In this document: in pieces, positions 15,901 through 23,553 of the stretch | Numbering within the stretch: the first letter of the stretch is position 1 | How the letters are laid out: each line of letters begins with the position of its first letter | Assembly: GCA_902776645.1 (NCBI GenBank) | Contig: CACYQT010000051.1 | Coordinates: forward strand, 1-36,391 | Length of the DNA: 36,391 bases | DNA from: an uncultured bacterium | Lineage (GTDB): Bacteria; Verrucomicrobiota; Lentisphaeria; Oligosphaerales; Oligosphaeraceae | Direction: 5' to 3' | Notes under the pieces: model-generated | What the model was told of the DNA's origin: nothing | What the model saw: only the letters and a program-made list of their open reading frames with translations | Database searches by the model: none | Position numbers and translations under genes: made by a program

Positions 15901-17040
15901 ATGAAATTCGTCCTCAAACATTTTGACACGCCATTGATTCGTTTTTCCGCAGAATCCGGCGCGGAGCCGTCCATCGTCGTCCAATGGACGAACGATGATG
16001 ATAAGGCTTTGCTCCCGTTGGATTTGCAACAAGAGGTCACAGCGGAAAAACTGGAATCATGGCTGCGTCATCGGACGATTCCCAAAAACCGCGCCTATGT
16101 CGATTCGCTGCTATCCGCCATGGGGCTGAGCCCGAACCGCCCGATGGATATCATCCGTCTCTCCAAAGGCCTCTCCCTCAACGATTGCTACTGGGTGGTC
16201 GAAGAAGGTTTCGACGGATCGTTTGAGCAATGCAACCTCTTCGACAACCGGTTCAGCCGCATTCTCGGCCAAATCGCTTTCACGGGCCACGGCAGCGCCC
16301 ATCGGCCCGGCGGCATTTCCTCCAGTCCGGAATTCACCACGAACGGCATGCTGCCCAAATGCTGGCGTCGGGAAAAAGGAGTCATCCGTCTTTACAAAGG
16401 CGGCACGGAAGGCGCCTCCAACACGGGTTTCGAGCCATATTCCGAATTCTATGCGGCCCAGATCGCGCAAATCCTCCGCATCCATGCCATCCCATATCAT
16501 TTGTCCAGATGGAAAGGACGCTTGTGTTCGACTTGCGAGTTGTTTACTTCCAAGCACTTAAGCTATATGCCGATTGGAAGGCTCGTCACAAGGGGCGGCA
16601 TGGAAGCCGTCAGAAAATTCTATGAAACGCTTGGGGAAGAATTTGTCAAAGCGCTCAACGACATGATTGTCTTTGATGCGCTTATTTACAACGTGGACAG
16701 GCATTTCGGCAACTTCGGACTGTTGATCGACAGCAAGACGAATCGCATCGTCGCCCCCGCCCCGTTGTTCGACCATGGCAATTCCCTTTTCAATCTTGTG
16801 GCGTTGGACATCATCGACAATCCGTCGGCGATGCGGAAATACGCCAAGACGCTGTTGCCATGCGTTTATGACGATTTTGTTGCCGAAGCAAAGTCATACT
16901 TGTCGCACGAGCTTCGGAATGGTTTGCGCAAGTTACTGGATTTCAAATTCAAACGCCATCCGCAATATAATCTTGACAGTAGACGCCTGAGCATGCTGGA
17001 GAGAATGGTCTCCGAACGCGCAAAGGAAATTCTAGGCTGA
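15901..17040 (+). CDS. HipA-like protein kinase, no antitoxin seen
   Basis: A 379-residue protein resembling the HipA-fold kinases found in gut Firmicutes and others. An N-terminal part (40-125) has LRHRTIPKNRAYVDSLL and LSKGLSLNDCYWV. The kinase part has LYKGG (Lys166, candidate ATP lysine), NVDRHFGN (Asp266 catalytic, Asn271) and PLFDHGNSL (Asp291, metal site). HipA toxins phosphorylate aminoacyl-tRNA synthetases; for this subgroup the target is unknown. No HipB-type HTH gene is next to it. It follows prmA by 9 bp and ends before a strong terminator. Toxin function is inference only. Confidence 0.8.
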   Translation: MKFVLKHFDTPLIRFSAESGAEPSIVVQWTNDDDKALLPLDLQQEVTAEKLESWLRHRTIPKNRAYVDSLLSAMGLSPNRPMDIIRLSKGLSLNDCYWVVEEGFDGSFEQCNLFDNRFSRILGQIAFTGHGSAHRPGGISSSPEFTTNGMLPKCWRREKGVIRLYKGGTEGASNTGFEPYSEFYAAQIAQILRIHAIPYHLSRWKGRLCSTCELFTSKHLSYMPIGRLVTRGGMEAVRKFYETLGEEFVKALNDMIVFDALIYNVDRHFGNFGLLIDSKTNRIVAPAPLFDHGNSLFNLVALDIIDNPSAMRKYAKTLLPCVYDDFVAEAKSYLSHELRNGLRKLLDFKFKRHPQYNLDSRRLSMLERMVSERAKEILG

Positions 17041-17059
17041 ACGATTTACCGTCAATGAC

Positions 17060-17106
17060 AAAAACTTCCGCCATTGAACCACAAAATTCCATGGCGGAAG
17101 TTTTTT
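17060..17106 (+). terminator. Strong bidirectional terminator
   Basis: A 15-bp perfect stem (17060-17074 with 17091-17105) has a 16-base loop. T runs follow on both strands. It separates the plus-strand prmA unit from the convergent oxidoreductase gene and can serve both. Confidence 0.9.
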
Positions 17107-17119
17107 ACAAAGCCCCTAA

Positions 17120-17149
17120 TCTTAAGCTTTTAGCTCCGCGAAGCGGCGA
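17120..17149. repeat. AGCTTTT heptamers with CCGC-GAA-GCGG hairpin
   Basis: In minus-strand sense, directly after the oxidoreductase stop, a small GC hairpin is followed by GAGCTAAAAGCTTAA. The same composite occurs on the plus strand at 35083-35125. Confidence 0.75.
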
Positions 17150-18202
17150 TTAGTATTTGATTTCGATCGTCTTCTTCTTGTCGATGGATTCCTGTTCGGC
17201 CATGATGACTTTGAAGGCGTCGTAGACGCTCTGGAACGTCTGGTATTTGTCGGGCTTCACGCCGTTCTTCACGCAATCGACGAAATACTTGAACTGATGA
17301 TGCCAGCCCGTCGGAAGCTCCTTGTCATCCAGTTCGGGCGTTTCGACCGTGCCGTCCGTCCAGTAGATCGTGTAGTCCGTGGGCGTCAGGCGGAGAGTGG
17401 CCTTCTCGCAGTAGATCTGGAAGGTCATTTCGAACGGCGCCGTCGCGGGGGCGCCCCAAGTGCCTTCGGCGGAGACCAATGCGCCGTCGTCATAGTGGTA
17501 GATTGTGATGACGTGGTCAATGCCGCTCTTGGAGACGAAACCGTCGATGCCATTGGATGTCACGGCTTTGGGATTGCCGAACATGGTGGCGATGAAGTCC
17601 GTGTCATGAAGATGCATGTCCAGCAGGGCGCCGCCGGCGAGTTCGCCGTAGCTGAACCAGTCCTGCCAATGGCCGTCGTCGACGCACGGCGACAGACGGT
17701 GGAAGTTGGCGGCGCGCATCTTGCCGTATTTGTCCGCCTGGTAGTTCACGAGAGCGTGGCGATAGGCCGGCCATGCGCGGACGCACATGTCGACGTTGAA
17801 GAACTTGTCGCTGCCTTCGACGGCCTTCTTGATCTCCTCCGCCTGCTCCAGATTGCGGCAGAGCGGCTTCTCGGACTGGACGTACTTGCCAGCGGCCAAA
17901 GCGGCCACGATCAAGTCTTTATGATACGGCGTCGGCACGCAGATATCGACCATGTCGATGTCGGCGTCCTTAATCATGTCGAAGCCGTTCGAATAGACTT
18001 TGATGCCCGTGAAATCCAGCGGGATGGAATTGTCGTCGTTGCCGATGTTGCCCTTCACGCTGGAGATGTCGCCTGTGCGCTTCACAGGATCAACATCCGC
18101 GACCGCAACGACTTGCGCGTTCGGCACGAAATCGCGGTAGACTCTGAAATGCGTGCTGCCCATGAAACCGAGACCGACCAAACCGATTCTGACTTTGTCC
18201 AT
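17150..18202 (-). CDS. Gfo/Idh/MocA family oxidoreductase
   Basis: A 350-residue NAD(P)-dependent sugar or cyclitol dehydrogenase of unknown substrate. The N-terminal Rossmann motif is GLVGLGFMGSTH; DICVPTPYHKD and the family motif SEKPLCRN (EKP, with the catalytic-region Lys) follow. The C-terminal domain has ALLDMHLHDTDF, the usual histidine-bearing helix. Two adjacent ATGs occur; the second (18202) is 6 bases after AAAGGAG and is preferred over the first, only 3 bases away. It stands alone, with the convergent terminator at 17060-17106 downstream. Confidence 0.92.
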   Translation of the reverse strand: MDKVRIGLVGLGFMGSTHFRVYRDFVPNAQVVAVADVDPVKRTGDISSVKGNIGNDDNSIPLDFTGIKVYSNGFDMIKDADIDMVDICVPTPYHKDLIVAALAAGKYVQSEKPLCRNLEQAEEIKKAVEGSDKFFNVDMCVRAWPAYRHALVNYQADKYGKMRAANFHRLSPCVDDGHWQDWFSYGELAGGALLDMHLHDTDFIATMFGNPKAVTSNGIDGFVSKSGIDHVITIYHYDDGALVSAEGTWGAPATAPFEMTFQIYCEKATLRLTPTDYTIYWTDGTVETPELDDKELPTGWHHQFKYFVDCVKNGVKPDKYQTFQSVYDAFKVIMAEQESIDKKKTIEIKY

Positions 18203-18310
18203 CATTTTCTCCTTTAAGTTGTTGCTAATGAACTCGTTTACTATGGATAAAAAACTCGCTTTCTTTCATTCAAATCATCGTTATTCCTATAATAACGATT
18301 TGCTTTTAAC

Positions 18311-18445
18311 TTTTCGAGCCTTGCATTTGCTTTAAGCTTTCAGCTTTAGGCTTTTCGAGCCTTGTATTTGCTTTAAGCTTTCAGCTTTAAGCTTTAGGCT
18401 TTTCAAGCCTTGCATTTGCTTTAAGCTTTAAGCTTTAGGCTTTTA
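18311..18445. repeat. Three tandem 41/48/41-bp units built of heptamers, ending in the rlmN stop
   Basis: Units 18311-18351, 18352-18399 and 18400-18440 share TTTTCGAGCCTTGCATTTGC followed by heptamers GCTTTAA, GCTTTCA and GCTTTAG. The middle unit has one extra 7-bp block. The array runs into the TAA stop of rlmN (18443-18445). Confidence 0.9.
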
Positions 18446-19471
18446 GCTCTCGTCATCCATTTCCGCCTGGCGGAGCTGTCCGCAGGCGGCCCGTATGTTC
18501 TTTCCCTTGCGCATGCGCAACGTCGCCTGCAGATTCCGTTTTGTGAGAACGGACAGGAACTTCTCGCATTTTTCGGCCGTTGGCGGCGCGAAACGCGGGT
18601 CTTCCGAATTGCACGGAATCAGATTGACCTTCGCATGGAAATCATGCGCGACATCCGCCAACGCCGACGCGTCGTCGAAGGAATCGTTCAGGCCGTCGAC
18701 CAGAACGTATTCAATCGTCGGCATGCGTCCTGTCTTGTCACGATAGTAGGTGACGGCATCCCGTATATCTTCAATACGCGCGCGGAATTTCGGCGGGATG
18801 ATGCGCGAACGTAGCTCGTTGTTCGCCGCATGGAGCGACACGGCCAGATTCCACGGCCGTTGCAAATCCGCCAGCTGGCGGATGCCGCGCGGCACGCCGC
18901 TTGTCGAAATCGTCACATGGCGGGCCCCCAGCCCGATGCCGTCCGGCGAACAAATCATCTCCAACGCGGGGATGAGATTCTGCAAATTGTGCATCGGCTC
19001 GCCCATGCCCATCACGACCACGTTGCTTACGAGCTCGCCTGCTTCACGACTCGCAAGTACCACCTGGTCAACGATTTCCGATACGTTCAAATTCCGCACG
19101 AAGCCCTGCCGCCCCGTCTCGCAGAACACGCAATGGACCTGGCAGCCGACCTGCGTGCTGACGCATACCGTGTTCCGTTTCGGCGCGCGGATCAGCACCG
19201 TCTCGATCGTATGGCCGTCCTGCAGGCGGGACAGCCATTTGACCGTCCGGTCGTTGTCCGTCTGGCATGTCTCGATCTCCAGTGCGCACGCCGAGAAATC
19301 CGCCGCAAGCTCCTCCCGCAGGGCTTTCGGGAGGTTCGCCATTTCGTCGAAGGACATGGCCAGCTTCTTGAAAATCCAGTCGTGTATCTGTGTCGCGCGG
19401 AAGGCGGGCTGCCCATGGGCCTTCAGCCATTCCGCCAACTGCTCTTTCGTCTGTTCTTTGATGGAATACAT
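18443..19471 (-). CDS. rlmN: 23S rRNA (adenine2503-C2)/tRNA (adenine37-C2) methyltransferase
   Basis: A 342-residue radical-SAM enzyme that methylates A2503 of 23S rRNA and, in some bacteria, A37 of tRNAs. The radical-SAM cysteines are Cys110, Cys114 and Cys117 (CQVHCVFC). GMGEPMHN and ISTSGVPRGI follow. The C-terminal RAACGQL carries the second mechanistic cysteine (Cys330). The ATG at 19471 is preferred over a TTG five codons upstream. It lies 28 bp after the glycosyltransferase gene and is probably in its operon. Confidence 0.95.
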   Translation of the reverse strand: MYSIKEQTKEQLAEWLKAHGQPAFRATQIHDWIFKKLAMSFDEMANLPKALREELAADFSACALEIETCQTDNDRTVKWLSRLQDGHTIETVLIRAPKRNTVCVSTQVGCQVHCVFCETGRQGFVRNLNVSEIVDQVVLASREAGELVSNVVVMGMGEPMHNLQNLIPALEMICSPDGIGLGARHVTISTSGVPRGIRQLADLQRPWNLAVSLHAANNELRSRIIPPKFRARIEDIRDAVTYYRDKTGRMPTIEYVLVDGLNDSFDDASALADVAHDFHAKVNLIPCNSEDPRFAPPTAEKCEKFLSVLTKRNLQATLRMRKGKNIRAACGQLRQAEMDDES

Positions 19472-19499
19472 TGTCTTCAATCCCAAATAGTTATGGTGG

Positions 19500-21287
19500 T
19501 CATTTAACCGTTCCGCGGTAAATCAGAAGAGGTCGCGCGACATGGTCTTCGCCGTTGGCCGGCAATCGCAGGAAAGACAGCCACGGCAGTTCCGGAGCGC
19601 GCAACATCATTTCCGGCCGACGACGCAGCGTCATGTCGACCGCCGGCGAGACAGGCTCCCAGTTGCGCGTCGCCAACGCGGGCACGCGGGAGCACAGGAC
19701 ATAGACGGGCGACGGCGTGTCCGGCAAATCCGTCGCCAGATCGTTGACGCGGATGATGCGGCGGTCCAGATAGAATGTCTCGACCAGGCAGAGATAGTTG
19801 AATTCACGGTTCGGCAGATAGTAGATCACATCCGCCTCGCCTTTCACATCCCGCAGCGTCCTGACGCCTTTTTCCGGAAGCGGAACAGATTCCTGTTCAG
19901 CCAGTTCCACAGTCGTCTCCAGCGTTCCCGCCAGCGTCTCGCCAGCCAGGCGGCGGTCCGAATGGGCCCATGTGTGCCATGCATGGATGGAACACAGCGT
20001 CAGAATGCGCACGCCGAAAATGCACCAGATGATGCAGCCGCGGAACGTCACGGATCCTTTCTGCCGCAGGATGATATACCAGACCAGGAAGACGGTCACG
20101 CAAATCAATGCGCAGACGCAACTTGCGATAAGCGTCACACGCTCCGGAGGCAGCTGGCATCCCATGGAGAGCAGGCCTGTCGCGATGCACAGCCAAATGG
20201 CCGCGATCAGCAGTCCGCTGAAGAAGATGCCCCATGCCACCATGCGGAGGATCCTGTTCAATACATGCTGGTAGCGGCGGATCACGATTTCAAAATGGAC
20301 GCCGATCAGCACCGCCAGCGGCGCAAACGCGGGCAGCAGCTGCGTCGTCGTCGTCCCCGGCCGCAGCCAGACGAGCACGCTGATGGAGAACACGATCGTC
20401 CGGAAGAACAGGCAGCCCGCCTTGTTGATCTCAAACTGGTGCAGCGCAATGCAGAACGGCGCCCATACCAGGAGGCACCACGCCCCCAGCTGCCACACGC
20501 CGCGCCACGGGAAGGCGATGAAATGCCACAGGTAGTTCGACGGTTCGCGGGAGGGCGACAGGCCAGGCTCCACATCCCACGGCATGAACGGCTGGCCCTG
20601 CGTCATATATATCCAGACGCCAATCACCAACGCCAGAATCAAAGCGGAGACCAGATGCGCGGGAACCTGCATCCGGATCTTCGCGTTCAACGGACGCCGC
20701 ATGAAGAACAACGGGAAGTAGAACCAAAACAAAGCCCCTGCGCCGACGGCCATAATTGCCAGAAACACAAAGACATGCGCGACTCCCCACGCCAACGCCC
20801 ACCGTTTTTGCTCATGGCCGAACCGAAACCATGCGCACCACGCCGCGAACAGGAAGAACGCCTGCAGGATCTCCGCCTGCGCATGACCGCCTAAACGGAA
20901 ACCCGCCACGCTCATCAGCACGACCGCCGCCGCGATCCAGCCCGCGAACGAACTCTGCAGACGCCACGCCGTCATGCCCGCCAGAAACGCAAGCCCCCCT
21001 AACGCAAGCATCGCCGGCAGCCGCAACGTGAACAACGTCGGCGAACGGAAGCCCGAACACAACACCACCAGCCACGGATACAGCGGGAAGTATTTGACCG
21101 GCTGCCCGTAGAGATGCGTCTTCAGGAAATCGCCAGTCTCCACCATGTCGCGGGCGACCGCCGCGTTCACCGCCTCGTCGCCCGCGGCAAGCTCCGGAAG
21201 CATCAGCGCCCCCAGATACAGCGACAGCGCCAGCAGCACGAGAAGCGCCACGCTCTGCCGGGAAGGTTGTCTCTCAATATAAATCAT
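19500..21287 (-). CDS. ArnT/PMT-type membrane glycosyltransferase
   Basis: A 595-residue integral membrane protein of the GT-C fold, like ArnT and other enzymes using polyprenyl-phosphate sugars. A first membrane segment (about 12-30) leads into the periplasmic loop with the catalytic-type acidic pair in AGDEAVNAAVARDMVETGDF (Asp37, Glu38). KYFPLYPWLVV follows, as in the family. About ten more hydrophobic segments come next and then a soluble C-terminal domain from about residue 420. Acceptor and sugar unknown; lipid A or a surface glycan is possible. It starts 25 bp after the DUF6807 gene. Confidence 0.85.
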   Translation of the reverse strand: MIYIERQPSRQSVALLVLLALSLYLGALMLPELAAGDEAVNAAVARDMVETGDFLKTHLYGQPVKYFPLYPWLVVLCSGFRSPTLFTLRLPAMLALGGLAFLAGMTAWRLQSSFAGWIAAAVVLMSVAGFRLGGHAQAEILQAFFLFAAWCAWFRFGHEQKRWALAWGVAHVFVFLAIMAVGAGALFWFYFPLFFMRRPLNAKIRMQVPAHLVSALILALVIGVWIYMTQGQPFMPWDVEPGLSPSREPSNYLWHFIAFPWRGVWQLGAWCLLVWAPFCIALHQFEINKAGCLFFRTIVFSISVLVWLRPGTTTTQLLPAFAPLAVLIGVHFEIVIRRYQHVLNRILRMVAWGIFFSGLLIAAIWLCIATGLLSMGCQLPPERVTLIASCVCALICVTVFLVWYIILRQKGSVTFRGCIIWCIFGVRILTLCSIHAWHTWAHSDRRLAGETLAGTLETTVELAEQESVPLPEKGVRTLRDVKGEADVIYYLPNREFNYLCLVETFYLDRRIIRVNDLATDLPDTPSPVYVLCSRVPALATRNWEPVSPAVDMTLRRRPEMMLRAPELPWLSFLRLPANGEDHVARPLLIYRGTVK

Positions 21288-21312
21288 TTAAACACAATAT
21301 ATTAACATTCTA

Positions 21313-22449
21313 TTACGCTTTGAACACAGGCCCGTGGACATAGTCCTGATACATGCCGCCGACAATCGACGGACCGCCCAGATGGAACAGCGTACGATAT
21401 TGGAAACGAAGCGTTTGGCCTGCGGCCAGCTTGTAGCTCCCGTTGCGGGATTTGTCGTTGTAAAAATGGGACAGGCCGAACGGATTCGCCGTCATCAGGC
21501 CGTAGTTCCGCACATGCCAGTAGGTCGGGAAACGGAAGTTCGCGGGATTGTCCAGAATCGCGATGCCGGAGATTCCCGTGCCGACGGGGCCGCTGTAGTC
21601 GCACCACGGCGACCGCTTCCCCCAGCATTCGGCCTCGCCGACGGAACCGTCCGCCAGCGTGATCGTGCCCGCCGCCGTGCCGTCCATGCTGGACGCCACG
21701 CGGATGGAGCAGATGCCGCCCTCCTTCGTGTCGCCGAACGTCACGTCGCCGTCCGTCGCGTCATACGTCACATCGACATCGACGGCGCGGGTATCGCCCA
21801 ACGCCATGAACGTCAGCACGCGATGTTCGGACATGATTTTCGCGCCGTTGGGCGCCACATGATCCAATTCCAACGCGATTTTCACGCGTAAAGGGCCGTT
21901 TTCCAATATCTTGACGCCGCGAACGGGGGCCGTCGCGAAGCCTGCCTTGGGGTCTTCGCCCCATCCGTCCGCGCCGTTCATGTCGCCCCACGCCGTCCAG
22001 AAACTCTTCTGATGCGGATGGTCATGCGTCTCGCCTGGCACGTCCGGAATGACGGGCCAGGCTCGCGTCAGCTTCGCGCCTCTCGCATCCAACACAGGGA
22101 ACATGAACGGTTTGGCCCATTTGGCGTTGCAGTGCAGCGTCGTGAACAACGCGCCATCGATGAAAATATCGCAGGAATCCGCCTCCGCGCCGTCGCGCGC
22201 GAAAATGCGCGGCTCCGCCGCGGCCGCCTCCACGATTTCAAAAGGGACTTCCGCGCCTTTCGGCACGTCCGGAATCACCGTGAACAGCTCCGCCGCGCCG
22301 TCCGCCCGACGGCAGACCTGACATGGTATCTCCTTGCCGCAAGGGCACTTCAGCGCGTAGCTTTTGCCAGCGTCCAGCTCCGCGGGCAACGGAAAGGACA
22401 CGGGGCAATTCCGACGGTCATGCGGACCCGCCTTGAACAAGATGGTCAT
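21313..22449 (-). CDS. DUF6807 (PmoA-like) family protein
   Basis: A 378-residue protein matching the family often annotated as methane oxygenase PmoA-like (DUF6807), common in PVC bacteria and Bacteroidetes. Diagnostic parts are KPFMFPVLDARGAKLTRAWP and GETHDHPHQKSFWTAWGDMNG (about 140-160), then PTYWHVRNYGLMTANPFG and LRFQYRTLFH near the end. The His-rich stretch may bind metal. There is no signal peptide. The family name is historical; there is no evidence for methane oxidation, and a carbohydrate-related role is suspected. CAGGAG lies 9 bases before the ATG. First gene of a probable operon with the glycosyltransferase and rlmN. Confidence 0.82.
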   Translation of the reverse strand: MTILFKAGPHDRRNCPVSFPLPAELDAGKSYALKCPCGKEIPCQVCRRADGAAELFTVIPDVPKGAEVPFEIVEAAAAEPRIFARDGAEADSCDIFIDGALFTTLHCNAKWAKPFMFPVLDARGAKLTRAWPVIPDVPGETHDHPHQKSFWTAWGDMNGADGWGEDPKAGFATAPVRGVKILENGPLRVKIALELDHVAPNGAKIMSEHRVLTFMALGDTRAVDVDVTYDATDGDVTFGDTKEGGICSIRVASSMDGTAAGTITLADGSVGEAECWGKRSPWCDYSGPVGTGISGIAILDNPANFRFPTYWHVRNYGLMTANPFGLSHFYNDKSRNGSYKLAAGQTLRFQYRTLFHLGGPSIVGGMYQDYVHGPVFKA

Positions 22450-22517
22450 CGTGCATATCTCCTGTGAATGGTGGTTGTCTCAACTTTTGTCAAATCTATT
22501 AAAATAAGGGTAAAGGC

Positions 22518-22538
22518 CGCGATTGCAAAAAAATCGCG
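22518..22538. promoter_or_regulatory. Inverted repeat in the divergent control region
   Basis: A perfect 7-bp inverted repeat CGCGATT/AATCGCG with a 7-base A-rich loop, in the 194-bp gap between the divergent DUF6807 gene and umuD. A hairpin or operator. Confidence 0.4.
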
Positions 22539-22600
22539 CAATTCTCTTGAAATGGATTTGAATTGGCTAATAAATGATATACATTTAAATAAACGCTTAC

Positions 22601-22619
22601 AAAAATAAGGCTTATTTTT
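22601..22619. promoter_or_regulatory. 19-bp palindrome upstream of umuD
   Basis: Perfect 9-bp arms (AAAAATAAG and its complement) around one central base, 25 bp before the umuD start codon. It is a candidate operator for an SOS-type or other repressor. No convincing -35/-10 pair was found near it. Confidence 0.45.
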
Positions 22620-22643
22620 CATCGCTTATAAATAGGAGTCAAT

Positions 22644-23075
22644 ATGAAAACGGAGATGGAACAACAGGACACCCCCTGGCTGGTCTGCGGAAACGTGGCG
22701 GCGGGCTTCCCCTCCCCTGCGGAGACATACGTTGAAAAACCATTGGATTTGAACAACTTGTTGATTTACCGCCCGGCGGCGACATTCTTCGTCCGCGCCT
22801 GCGGCGATTCCATGAACGGCGCGGGAATCCAGTCGGGGGACATCCTGGTCGTCGACAAAAGCCTCACGGCGCGGGACGGCTCCATCATCATCGCCGTTCT
22901 GGACGGCGATTTCACCGTCAAGCAGTTCCGCCGCGGGCGGGACGGTTCCGCCTGGCTGGTGCCCGCCAACCCGCAGTTCGAACCGATCAACGTCACGGAA
23001 CGGCAGGATTTCAGCGTCTTCGGCGTCGTGACAGCCTGCATCCATCAATTCGTCCACGAGCATGTCCGAAAATAG
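22644..23075 (+). CDS. umuD: UmuD-type self-cleaving subunit of the mutagenic polymerase
   Basis: A 143-residue S24-family protein. Self-cleavage when bound to RecA filament activates the partner UmuC polymerase. The cleavage site is Ala20-Gly21 in VAAGFPSP. The catalytic Ser56 is in GDSM and the Lys93 in DGDFTVKQF. These lie exactly four residues earlier than in E. coli UmuD (24-25, 60, 97). No DNA-binding domain is present, so it is not LexA. TAGGAG precedes the ATG. umuC follows on the same strand but 478 bp away, much further than the usual overlap. Confidence 0.93.
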   Translation: MKTEMEQQDTPWLVCGNVAAGFPSPAETYVEKPLDLNNLLIYRPAATFFVRACGDSMNGAGIQSGDILVVDKSLTARDGSIIIAVLDGDFTVKQFRRGRDGSAWLVPANPQFEPINVTERQDFSVFGVVTACIHQFVHEHVRK

Positions 23076-23106
23076 CTAAAAGCTTAAAGCTAAAAGCTTA
23101 AAGCGA
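23074..23106. repeat. TAAAAGC/TTAAAGC heptamers at the umuD stop
   Basis: The array reads AGCTAAAAGCTTAAAGC twice on the plus strand and starts in the TAG stop. It is in the same sense orientation as arrays after the secreted-protein genes and rlmN, and like them is followed by GAATACAGAG. Confidence 0.8.
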
Positions 23107-23553
23107 ATACAGAGGCCTCTTTTCACGCGCGAAGCCCATGAAACCGCCGAGCCGCCGGTGGCCGCTATCGTTTCAGCATTCAAGCTCCATTATGAATAAA
23201 CAAAATCTTCAGGAGATTGGCGGCCCCGGCGGGGAGGCATTCGTACTACTATCGTTCATTTTCTTGTTTTTCTGAAAAGATTTTCTCCAAGGCATAGAGC
23301 TTCCGCATGATGCTGTTCCCGCCTCGCGAAGCGACGACAACCGCCGAGCCGCCGGAGCCGTTTACATTTCAGCATTCATAATTCATTATGGCATTTTGGT
23401 TTATTCAGTGTATTCTGTGGACTCTTCATTAGTGTTCATTCGTGTTCATTAGTGGTTCTTTATAAACGACTTGATTGTAAAACAACCAATCGTTAAACGA
23501 AGCGTTACCTTATAAAAAATTATGAATTATGCATTATGCATTATGCATTGAAT
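23076..23553. repeat. Mosaic repeat cassette between umuD and umuC
   Basis: 478 bp without a gene. Modules shared with 34979-35225 and 36121-36391 are: CGCGAAGC...ACCGCCGAGCCGCCGG (twice, about 23127-23159 and 23324-23357); a GGCGGGG...GAGGCATT block (23226-23241); CGTACTACTATCGTTCATTT (from 23242); and a TTCTGTGGACT...TTCGTGTTCATTAGTGG block (23413-23455). AATTATG/CATTATG heptamers (23518-23545) lead into umuC. Confidence 0.8.

Noticed and set aside
22626..22632. TATAAA as the -10 of umuD
   Set aside because: It is only about 12 bp from the start codon, overlaps the ribosome-site region and has no -35 at a usable distance.
22644..23075. LexA repressor
   Set aside because: There is no N-terminal winged-helix domain, and the cleavage and catalytic residues align with UmuD at a constant offset.
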